Assembly: GCA_958420145.1 (NCBI GenBank)
Contig: CATZIR010000012.1
Span: 1-12,331 of the forward strand
From: an uncultured Eubacteriales bacterium
Lineage (GTDB): Bacteria > Bacillota > Clostridia > Christensenellales > UBA1242
Length of the DNA: 12,331 nt
Reading direction: 5' to 3'
Below, one piece after another: positions 6,991 to 12,331 of the stretch. The translations under genes and the position numbers were made by a program. The notes below the pieces were generated by a model. That model was not told where the DNA came from and ran no database searches. It saw only the letters and a program-made list of their open reading frames with translations. Position 1 is the first letter of the stretch. Each line of letters starts with the position of its first letter.

Positions 6991-7019
6991 TTGCCTAAGA
7001 TTTTTTTCTAATTTATACT
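6991..7019 (+). promoter_or_regulatory. Likely sigma-A promoter of the TasA-like gene
   Basis: TTGCCT (6991-6996), 17 bases, TATACT (7014-7019). Predicted start is near 7026, leaving an untranslated leader of about 265 nt before the ATG at 7292. An 8-bp hairpin (7027-7034 with 7040-7047) would be at the very 5' end of the RNA. Confidence 0.55.
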
Positions 7020-7050
7020 ATGAGTGTTTATAACAAAAAGTTATAAATTG

Positions 7051-7095
7051 TAACCTAGGTTTTACCACCTAGTTTATATAAAAGAATAAAAAAGG
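7051..7095 (+). repeat. Leader direct repeat, copy 1
   Basis: Begins TAACCTAGGT and runs through TACCACCTAGTTTATATAAAA to AAAAAAGG. It matches copy 2 (7235-7280) apart from one extra T, a few A/T changes and two extra A in copy 2. It contains the palindrome ACCTAGGT (7053-7060) and a bulged dyad AACCTAGGT/ACCTAGTT. After its last GG the sequence diverges, so this copy has no functional ribosome binding site and start. Confidence 0.85.
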
Positions 7096-7234
7096 CGCGA
7101 CGCGTAAGTCAACAACAACTGCTTGTTGTTGATAGCCAAAGCGGGAGCAAGTCTCCGTGCTTGCGAGTGGGGTCGAAGACCAAAACCTTGGTTTTTCTCC
7201 GTATTGCATAGCACTTTCGCCAATAAGTATGGTA

Positions 7235-7280
7235 TAACCTAGGTTTACCACCTAGTTTATATAAAAAAAATTAAAAAAGG
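7235..7280 (+). repeat. Leader direct repeat, copy 2
   Basis: Second copy of the unit at 7051-7095, offset 184 bases. Its terminal AAAAAAGG merges into the ribosome binding site AAAGGAGA of the TasA-like gene. The 139 bases between the copies carry most of the leader hairpins. Confidence 0.85.
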
Positions 7281-7291
7281 AGAAAAACAAA

Positions 7292-7915
7292 ATGGTAAAT
7301 TCAAAAAAAATGAGTAAATCAACAGTTGCCATTGTTCTATTAAGCTTGCTCCTAGTTTTGAGCTTGATCTTAACAGCTACAGGCGCATGGTTTACAGATT
7401 CAGGTAAAGCTGGAAAAAACGACCAAGTATTGAATGTAGGTAAAATTGGTAGCGTTGAAGTTACAGCTACAAACTATGTATGGCATAGACTTGATAGCGA
7501 AGAACAACTAAGCGCTGAGACTGACAAAGTTATGCCAGGTGACTACCTAAAAGCAGGTTCAGTTACAATCACTTACACACCTGTTGAAGGTGGTGACCAA
7601 GTTTGGTATCTAATTAAGGATGCAGAAGGTAACTACTACAAAGTTGTTGACGGGGCTCTATCAAAATTAGCTGCTGCTGCTGCTCAAGATGAAGGTCTTA
7701 CAACACTCACAGTTGAAGGTGCATTTGTTCAACTAGACGGTCAAAATCTTGACGGAACAAAAGACACAGGTGCTGCAATTGAAAATGGTCAAGGTTCAAC
7801 TGTAACAGTAAAAGGTTCTACATACACAATTGCTATTATGCAAAAAACAAACGTTGATGCTGCTACAGCATTGCCAGTTCTAGAAGAACTTATTGCAAAT
7901 GCTGTTGCTGCTTAA
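7292..7915 (+). CDS. TasA/SipW-dependent-type secreted protein
   Basis: 207 residues. A short basic N-terminus (NSKKMSKS) is followed by a long hydrophobic stretch (about 11-28) and TATGAWFTDS (28-37), the pattern of signal peptides in the TasA/CotN/camelysin group that are cleaved by SipW-type peptidases. After it come VLNVGKIGSVEV, a MPGDYLKAGSVTITY segment (compare 'KPGD' in TasA) and a beta-rich, acidic, glycine- and alanine-rich body. No LPXTG-type sorting signal is seen. Family members form extracellular fibres or biofilm matrix; for this protein that is inference. AAAGGAGA lies eight bases before the ATG. A SipW gene is not in the window. A long structured leader precedes it and a terminator follows. 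Confidence 0.75.
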   Translation: MVNSKKMSKSTVAIVLLSLLLVLSLILTATGAWFTDSGKAGKNDQVLNVGKIGSVEVTATNYVWHRLDSEEQLSAETDKVMPGDYLKAGSVTITYTPVEGGDQVWYLIKDAEGNYYKVVDGALSKLAAAAAQDEGLTTLTVEGAFVQLDGQNLDGTKDTGAAIENGQGSTVTVKGSTYTIAIMQKTNVDAATALPVLEELIANAVAA

Positions 7916-7933
7916 TTAATGTAAATTAATTGC

Positions 7934-7968
7934 AAAAAAGAAACAGATTTTAGTCTGTTTCTTTTTTT
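7934..7968. terminator. Bidirectional terminator between the TasA-like and fibre-like genes
   Basis: A perfect 14-bp stem (7934-7947 with 7954-7967) with a 6-base loop and a seven-T tail on the plus strand; the minus strand ends in six T. The stop codon of the minus-strand gene (7950-7952) lies in the loop, so its last codons form one arm. Confidence 0.93.
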
Positions 7969-9800
7969 ATGTGATAACTCAAAACTCCATTTTTTATAAC
8001 GAAATAATAATCGTCTGGCATTTGCATATATTTACTGTAACTACCAATCTCAGTAGTTGAATTTACTGTATAGACTTTGTTTTCGTATGAAATATTATAT
8101 TTTACTATCTTATCAAATTTTTTTACAAATACATCAAAAGTAAACTTTGTGTTGGAATTTTCTTGTGTTAAAAAGAATGTTGCATCTGTGCCGTAGCCTA
8201 AATCTAGAGTTGGAGAGTTTGATGTAGTTCCTACTCTAATAACGCAGTTGCCAGTTTTCATAATAGTTGCACTAATTATAGGGCATGATGCTCTATATTG
8301 GTCTAATTGGCGTTGCAAAGCACAAACTTTACAGAAATCAAGTCGAAAACTAGAATTATAAAAAGTATTATTGTTAGATGTATCTAAATATCTGTAAGAA
8401 AAATTATTACCGTTATCTCTAATTAAAACTGTTGCGTATTTGTTACCATAAGAAGCAAAACATAGGTTTTTGATGTTGGCCATCGCTCTCGTTTTCAACT
8501 CGTTAGCATCATTGTAATATATTAAATTGAATTCATTTTTCTTACTAAGTGTAGAATAAACTACTTTGTCTAAAATATATGTATTGTTAAAGAATTGCGA
8601 AGAAAAGCCTATTTTACTTTCTACGGAAGTTGTGTCTGTTGTAACCCAAGTTAGGTTGTCCATATTATGCAATTGCGAACATTCTATTTCGGCAGTTTTT
8701 AATACCTGACTTGAAGTGTCTGTTAGATAATATTTTCCATCTACACAAATAACATCATAAGGCTGTATTTTATTGATAATATCAACATTTGATGCTATTA
8801 TCTCAACTTTTTGACTAATAAATTGGGTTGTGTTTGTGTTTATGCCACTTTCGTGCGTTAGTGTTGAATATATGCTATTGAATTTACTCTCTGTATTTAG
8901 TGGAATATCATAGAGTGTTCGTTCAAAAGTATATTCGGTATTTTTTGTAATATCTTCAGTTATAATACTATCTATTTGTGTGTCGTTGAGTTTTGTTGTG
9001 ACTAATACTTTTTGAGTATCATCAAGTAGTTTGAATTTATAAGTTAGTTTGATTGTTGCTGTTGAACTTTGTTCGGCGAAAAATTCAATAGTTGTTGTAT
9101 TTACTGGAATATAATAAGACCAATCTATAACTCGCTCATCATAGTCGTAAGTTTGAATAATTGTTCCAGCAGGGTAGTCAGTAAAACTCTTGCCTGTGTA
9201 GTAGGGGTCAGGTGGAGTCAAGTATTTTGCAACTTGATCTTCCAAGGTGGTCACTCTGCCTTGCAAGGCGGTGATGTTGGCAGTGTTTTGGTTAACTTGG
9301 GTTTCTAGTTCTTCGTTAACTGTTCCACCGCCAGTACTTCCATTTTCGAGCATATCTTTTAGACTTTGAGCGTCGTCTGCGTCCAAAATATCTAAAATTT
9401 TTCTCAGTTTCATTAGATAAGGCATCCAAAGATTTATCTTCTCGTAGAGTTCTACGGTATCGTTTTTTTCTTGTAACTTTAAAAAATAGTCTAAAAATGT
9501 TCTAAAATCTACCCATAAACTAGAAAGTTTTGTATTATTTTGATCAACTAATGGTGCAATATTTTGATCATAAAAAGCATCATGTTCAACACATGTGTTA
9601 AGAGTCGTTTCGTCTTGAGCAAGTTTTGTGTTAGTTTCGCTTAATCCAGTAGTTAGTGTGTCAATGTTCGCTACAATGCTAGCGATTCGCTCTTTCATTC
9701 CAGCAATGCCATCTTCGCTAGTGGAATAGTGGGCGTTGAGTAGCATGTCTAGGTCATCACGCAAGTTACTAAGCGTTATGTTTAGTGTTTCGTCTGTCAT
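7950..9800 (-). CDS. Fibre-like orphan protein with N-terminal helices and a beta-rich C-terminal region
   Basis: 616 residues; I do not recognise a named family. No signal peptide and no transmembrane helix are visible. Residues 1 to about 150 are helical and polar. A GSTGGGT linker (154-160) is followed by a coiled coil (about 161-194, with NQNTANITALQGRVTTLEDQ heptads) and TPPDPYYTGK. From about 200 to the end the protein is rich in T, N, S and aromatic residues and looks all-beta. A CxxC pair stands at 490-493 (FCKVCA). Helical start, short trimer-type coiled coil and long beta region resemble phage tail-fibre or baseplate proteins, but no phage genes are nearby. The ATG has TAAGGAG seven bases upstream, preceded by TACCACCTA, which also occurs in the leader of the TasA-like gene. 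Confidence 0.85.
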   Translation of the reverse strand: MTDETLNITLSNLRDDLDMLLNAHYSTSEDGIAGMKERIASIVANIDTLTTGLSETNTKLAQDETTLNTCVEHDAFYDQNIAPLVDQNNTKLSSLWVDFRTFLDYFLKLQEKNDTVELYEKINLWMPYLMKLRKILDILDADDAQSLKDMLENGSTGGGTVNEELETQVNQNTANITALQGRVTTLEDQVAKYLTPPDPYYTGKSFTDYPAGTIIQTYDYDERVIDWSYYIPVNTTTIEFFAEQSSTATIKLTYKFKLLDDTQKVLVTTKLNDTQIDSIITEDITKNTEYTFERTLYDIPLNTESKFNSIYSTLTHESGINTNTTQFISQKVEIIASNVDIINKIQPYDVICVDGKYYLTDTSSQVLKTAEIECSQLHNMDNLTWVTTDTTSVESKIGFSSQFFNNTYILDKVVYSTLSKKNEFNLIYYNDANELKTRAMANIKNLCFASYGNKYATVLIRDNGNNFSYRYLDTSNNNTFYNSSFRLDFCKVCALQRQLDQYRASCPIISATIMKTGNCVIRVGTTSNSPTLDLGYGTDATFFLTQENSNTKFTFDVFVKKFDKIVKYNISYENKVYTVNSTTEIGSYSKYMQMPDDYYFVIKNGVLSYHIKKETD

Positions 9801-9806
9801 TTGTTT

Positions 9807-9820
9807 CTCCTTAGGTGGTA
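9807..9820 (-). promoter_or_regulatory. Ribosome binding site with shared TACCACCTA motif
   Basis: On the minus strand TACCACCTA (9820-9812) runs directly into TAAGGAG (9813-9807) before the ATG at 9800. The same nine bases stand upstream of the TasA-like gene, twice (7063-7071, 7246-7254), and both genes continue with GGAGAAA and CAAA before the ATG. Confidence 0.6.
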
Positions 9821-10032
9821 TTTTTATTTATCAAAGTGTGCGGTAAGTTATCGCATTTTTTTGAATAAACTAAAATACCAAGTTTTTAAGCATTTTAGCC
9901 CATGGTATTACTAAAAATCAACTTTCAGTGCCAAATTAATTTCTTTAAGCCAATTTTATAAGTAAAAAACATTTTTACATATAAAATATTTACAAGTTAT
10001 TGCATCAAACAGTTATGCTTAATATAAAATTA

Positions 10033-10061
10033 TTGACTAAGTTTGTTTTAAAAGGTAATAT
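10033..10061 (+). promoter_or_regulatory. Possible promoter giving a leaderless sortase transcript
   Basis: TTGACT (10033-10038), 17 bases, TAATAT (10056-10061). The start site would fall near 10068, directly before the ATG at 10069. No good ribosome binding site precedes that ATG or the alternatives at 10000 and 10015, so leaderless translation is plausible. Confidence 0.45.
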
Positions 10062-10068
10062 AAAATAT

Positions 10069-10851
10069 ATGGACGAAAAAAGAAAACTTGGTGATATATA
10101 TACAAAGAATAGTATAGTAGAGAAAGTACTAAGTTGTATTTTTGCCGTTATTTTTTTGTTCGTAGCGATAAGTAATATAAAAACTATTGTTATAGAAATA
10201 AGAATGCAAAACTATAGTGTAAACATACAAAAACTAGAAAAAATCAAAAACGAGCAGGGTTTTTCTGCTCTAAAAAAGATTAATCAAAATATTTTAGCAT
10301 GGGTAAAAGTAGAAGATGTAGGAATTAGTTTGCCAATAGTAAAGACATCTTCTAGTGGTGACGAAGACTACTACTTAAATCATGATTTTTATAGAAAGTA
10401 TAATCCGCTAGGCACACCTTTTCAAAAATATGATTCCAATATTTTTTCTACTGATAATTCTGTTGTTGTTGGACATTGTCAATTTATAAGTAAAAATAAA
10501 AATTCCATAGATGAGCAAAAAGTGTTTGGCAGTCTTGAAAATTATCTAACTTGGAAAGCCAATTATAACTATAAAATTAACTTAGAAACCGAAAATGGTA
10601 TTTTGATGTATGAAATTATATCAGCATTTATGTTTGACACAAATACTGACTACGATAGGGAATTTTCAGTCTATTCTGCCACAAAGTTTGATTCTAAAAG
10701 TGAATTTGATGATTTTTATAGCAATATTTTAGCACTTTCTAACATTAGTCGAAATGTCCCTTGTGAGTTTGGTGATAAGTTTTTAACTCTGTTTACTTGC
10801 TGGCAAAGAGACTTGACCAAGCGTATTGTTGTAGTTGCAAAAAAGTTATAG
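10069..10851 (+). CDS. Class B sortase
   Basis: 260 residues from the ATG at 10069; the frame is open upstream to a TTG at 10000, but those extra codons are AT-rich, have no ribosome binding site, and overlap a likely promoter. After a charged N-terminus (DEKRKLGDIYTKNS) comes one membrane anchor (about 20-42), then the sortase domain. Catalytic residues are visible: His136 in VVVGHCQF, Cys244 in TLFTCWQ and Arg252 in KRIVVVAKKL. The spacing, the long insertion between His and Cys, and the SLPIVKTSS and DYYLNHDF segments fit class B (SrtB). Such enzymes attach proteins to peptidoglycan or assemble pili. No protein with a sorting signal is seen in the window, so its substrate is unknown. Confidence 0.92.
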   Translation: MDEKRKLGDIYTKNSIVEKVLSCIFAVIFLFVAISNIKTIVIEIRMQNYSVNIQKLEKIKNEQGFSALKKINQNILAWVKVEDVGISLPIVKTSSSGDEDYYLNHDFYRKYNPLGTPFQKYDSNIFSTDNSVVVGHCQFISKNKNSIDEQKVFGSLENYLTWKANYNYKINLETENGILMYEIISAFMFDTNTDYDREFSVYSATKFDSKSEFDDFYSNILALSNISRNVPCEFGDKFLTLFTCWQRDLTKRIVVVAKKL

Positions 10852-10852
10852 C

Positions 10853-10960
10853 CTAAAATTGCTCCTTTTTGTTACCTTTAACTACTTGTGTAATGTAAAG
10901 CAGAACAATCTTGAGTTCATCAGCCCCAAGTGCAATGCTAACGCTAGTGTTGATATCGTA
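10853..10960 (-). pseudogene. Possible gene remnant (C-terminal fragment)
   Basis: On the minus strand, a 35-codon frame bounded by stops reads DINTSVSIALGADELKIVLL and then YITQVVKGNKKEQF before a TAG. Its composition looks protein-like (mixed codons, amphipathic pattern) while everything around is AT-rich filler, and it has no start or ribosome binding site. It may be the tail of a lost gene; I cannot name the family, and chance is possible. Confidence 0.25.
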
Positions 10961-11004
10961 TTAAGTAAAATTAGAATTTTGCCATAAATGTATGAGTATT
11001 TACC

Positions 11005-11032
11005 AAGCACAAGAAAAAAACTTGTGCTTTTT
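11005..11032 (+). terminator. Probable terminator downstream of the sortase gene
   Basis: AAGCACAAG (11005-11013) pairs perfectly with CTTGTGCTT (11021-11029) around A7, then more T. It lies about 150 bases after the sortase stop. Confidence 0.75.
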
Positions 11033-11263
11033 AATATTATTTACTAAAAAAACAAATTGCCATAATTTTCTTTGCAAAATAAATTTTACTTTGTAGCATT
11101 CAATTTGCAGAAAATATTTATAATTTGCTAAAAAAATATAAAAAAATAGAAAATATTTGCAAAAACTAAGCTTTTTTTAAAATACCTAATAGCAAACAAC
11201 GATAAATCATTTTTTATTATCTTTACTATTAAAATTCAAGTAAAATTATAAAAAATGTACAAT

Positions 11264-11295
11264 AAAAAACACAAGAACTATCTTGTGCTTTTTGT
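11264..11295 (-). terminator. Terminator of the IMPase-family gene
   Basis: On the minus strand AAGCACAAG pairs with CTTGTG-TT around a 6-base loop with one bulge, followed by six T. It starts about 20 bases after the gene's stop. The stem is nearly the same as that at 11005-11029. Confidence 0.75.
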
Positions 11296-11315
11296 TGTAA
11301 GTATATTTTACTTTT

Positions 11316-12124
11316 CTACTTAGTCTTCTTAGTAATATGTTTTCTTGTGTATTCAATTATTTCGTCGTGGACAATTCCATTACTTATTACTGCACCATTA
11401 ATGGCTTGATCATACCTTTGCTCGTTGCCAAACAAGTCAGTGACTTTTCCGCCAGCTTCTTCAACTATTACTTTTACTGCAGCGATGTCGAAATTTTTTC
11501 CAAATGTGCCAGGGAATATTGCAAAAGTATAGCCACCACTTGCCACACAAACACAAGCTCTAATTATGCTTCCTAAACTAGTAAAGTAGGTTTTTGGAGT
11601 AAAAATTCCCTAACGAAATCCAAAATGTCGTATTCAAACCAATCTACGTTATCAAAATGTGCGACACTTGCTTTGTCGCCAAGTTTGATATCGCTAACTG
11701 ATATTTTTTTATCATTAACAAACGCACCTTTGCCTTTTATGGCAGAGTAGAGACTATTTGTCCAAGGATCGTATACGACGCCAACAAGAGGCTCGCCGTC
11801 AACAGCAAAAGCAAGAGAAAATACTGCCACTGGTATGTTTCTTGCATACATTGCAGTTCCATCTACTGGATCGCAAATCCAAACATATTTAGATTTTCCA
11901 AAATGTTCTTCTTCGCCATCTACACAGTGATTAGGATAATTTTTCTTTACTTGTTCAATTAATAGTTTATTTATTTCATTATCTGCTTTTGTTACTATAG
12001 TGTTATCTCGCTTGTAATATGAGCCATTATTAGTGTTGAAATATTTTCTCATAATGTCTCCAGAAGCCAAAGCAATTTTTTTTGCAAAAGCCAAATATTC
12101 TTCCAAATTCAAAGAATCTTCCAT
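11316..12124 (-). pseudogene. Inositol monophosphatase family gene, frameshifted
   Basis: The ATG at 12124 has AAAGGAG a few bases upstream and opens MEDSLNLEEYLAFAKKIALA. The family motifs are present: TKAD (45-48), GEE (70-72), DPVDGT (85-90) with the metal-binding aspartates, and VAVFSLAFAVDGEPLVGVVYDP. The frame then stops at 11573 after about 183 residues. The missing half continues in the -1 frame: TPKTYFTSLGSIIRACVCVASGG, FDIAAVKVIVEEAGG (the WDxAAG-type motif) and VTDLFGNEQ, to a TAG at 11316. Total length is 809 nt; adding one base gives 269 codons plus stop, the normal family length. The break lies between about 11590 and 11610, which contains A5 and T5 runs. This family dephosphorylates inositol phosphate or related sugar and nucleotide phosphates; the exact substrate cannot be told. 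It is either a recent pseudogene or a sequencing error. Confidence 0.9.
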
Positions 12125-12142
12125 TTTTATCTCCTTTAAATT

Positions 12143-12171
12143 ATTATATAACAATTTATAAGTTAAAACAA
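12143..12171 (-). promoter_or_regulatory. Sigma-A promoter of the IMPase-family gene
   Basis: On the minus strand TTGTTT (12171-12166), 17 bases, TATAAT (12148-12143). Predicted start is near 12136, just ahead of the AAAGGAG ribosome binding site, giving a very short leader. Confidence 0.65.
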
Positions 12172-12247
12172 ATGAATGTGAAAACTTGGCCTTCAATAAA
12201 ATGATTTTGTAAGATTGATTTGAATTGTGACTTCTAATACTTTATAT

Positions 12248-12281
12248 AAAAAAACAGTTGAAACCTAACAACTGTTTTTAT
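12248..12281. terminator. Terminator at the right end, probably for a minus-strand gene beyond the window
   Basis: An 11-bp perfect stem (12250-12260 with 12269-12279) with an 8-base loop. The minus strand has the longer T run (seven), so it most likely ends a gene coming in from the right. An eight-codon frame ending in TAG at 12307-12309 (minus) could be that gene's tail, but it is too short to support. Confidence 0.75.
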
Positions 12282-12331
12282 TTAATAATATTCGTAAAAA
12301 TTAATTCTACATTTCACTTAAGTCGGTAGTA

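Larger units (their letters stand above)
7026..7291 (+). ncRNA. Candidate structured leader RNA of the TasA-like gene
   Basis: Seen in order: a 5' hairpin (7027-7047), repeat copy 1 (7051-7095), a perfect 10-bp stem with 4-base loop (7109-7118 with 7123-7132), GCAAG/CTTGC (7147-7151, 7160-7164), GGTC/GACC with a GAA loop (7171-7181), AAAAC/GTTTT (7182-7186, 7191-7195), and TATTG/CAATA (7202-7206, 7221-7225). Repeat copy 2 ends in the ribosome binding site. GTTTTTCTCC (7191-7200) is perfectly complementary to GGAGAAAAAC (7279-7288), which covers the ribosome binding site. That pairing excludes the AAAAC/GTTTT hairpin, so two states are possible. It does not resemble any riboswitch class I know; function is inferred. 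Confidence 0.5.
10961..11315. other. AT-rich non-coding stretch between sortase and IMPase genes
   Basis: No coding frame is supported. The stretch consists of two related terminator hairpins (entered separately) separated by about 235 bases of very AT-rich sequence with A and T tracts. Confidence 0.6.

Noticed and set aside
7069..7251. A 60-codon minus-strand frame inside the leader
   Set aside because: No ribosome binding site, and it crosses the hairpins and direct repeats, which explain the sequence better.
11573..11620. Programmed -1 frameshifting in the IMPase-family gene
   Set aside because: The required -1 shift has no canonical X-XXY-YYZ slippery heptamer in the overlap and no clear downstream pseudoknot; a lost base is simpler.
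12125..12196. Upstream in-frame ATG at 12196 as the IMPase start
   Set aside because: The extra 24 codons cover the promoter and ribosome binding site of the ATG at 12124 and show no conservation-like pattern.
12307..12331. C-terminal tail of a minus-strand gene (TTDLSEM)
   Set aside because: Only seven or eight codons and other frames are also possible; only the nearby terminator hints at a gene beyond the window.

Overview
The window comes from an AT-rich, Gram-positive, spore-forming bacterium of the Firmicutes, most likely an uncultured Clostridia-type lineage. The evidence is spoIIE, yabP, yabQ and a divIC/ftsB-type gene together, strong purine-rich ribosome binding sites, a Firmicutes-type L10 leader ahead of rplJ-rplL, a class B sortase, and many intrinsic terminators. 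I cannot name genus or species from the sequence.

Layout. Bases 1-185 hold the 3' end of a gene resembling holA (DNA polymerase III delta subunit), closed by a terminator it probably shares with the convergent spoIIE (273-2585, minus). spoIIE is divergent from yabP-yabQ-divIC (2749-3693, plus); in Bacillus these genes all point the same way. Next is a 346-residue protein with a C-terminal diadenylate-cyclase-like domain whose two signature motifs are altered (3840-4880). A hairpin-rich non-coding stretch (4881-5520) leads to a consensus promoter, an L10 leader with attenuator hairpin, and rplJ-rplL (5708-6633). rpoB does not follow, although it usually does.

The right half looks like an accessory surface or extracellular module. 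After about 330 bp of non-coding DNA comes a promoter with a 265-nt structured leader, then a TasA/SipW-type secreted protein (7292-7915). Facing it on the minus strand is a 616-residue fibre-like orphan (7950-9800). The two genes share a bidirectional terminator and a short leader motif. A class B sortase follows (10069-10851, plus). At the right end an inositol-monophosphatase-family gene (12124-11316, minus) is broken by a one-base frameshift.

The best candidate for something undescribed is the leader at 7026-7291. It holds a 45-bp imperfect direct repeat flanking a 139-bp block of hairpins. A 10-nt segment (7191-7200) is perfectly complementary to the Shine-Dalgarno region of the TasA-like gene (7279-7288). 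Part of that segment can instead pair with the bases just before it, the layout expected of a translational switch. Other points worth checking are the degenerate diadenylate-cyclase domain beside sporulation genes, and the ordered hairpins at 4881-5056 and 5252-5492.
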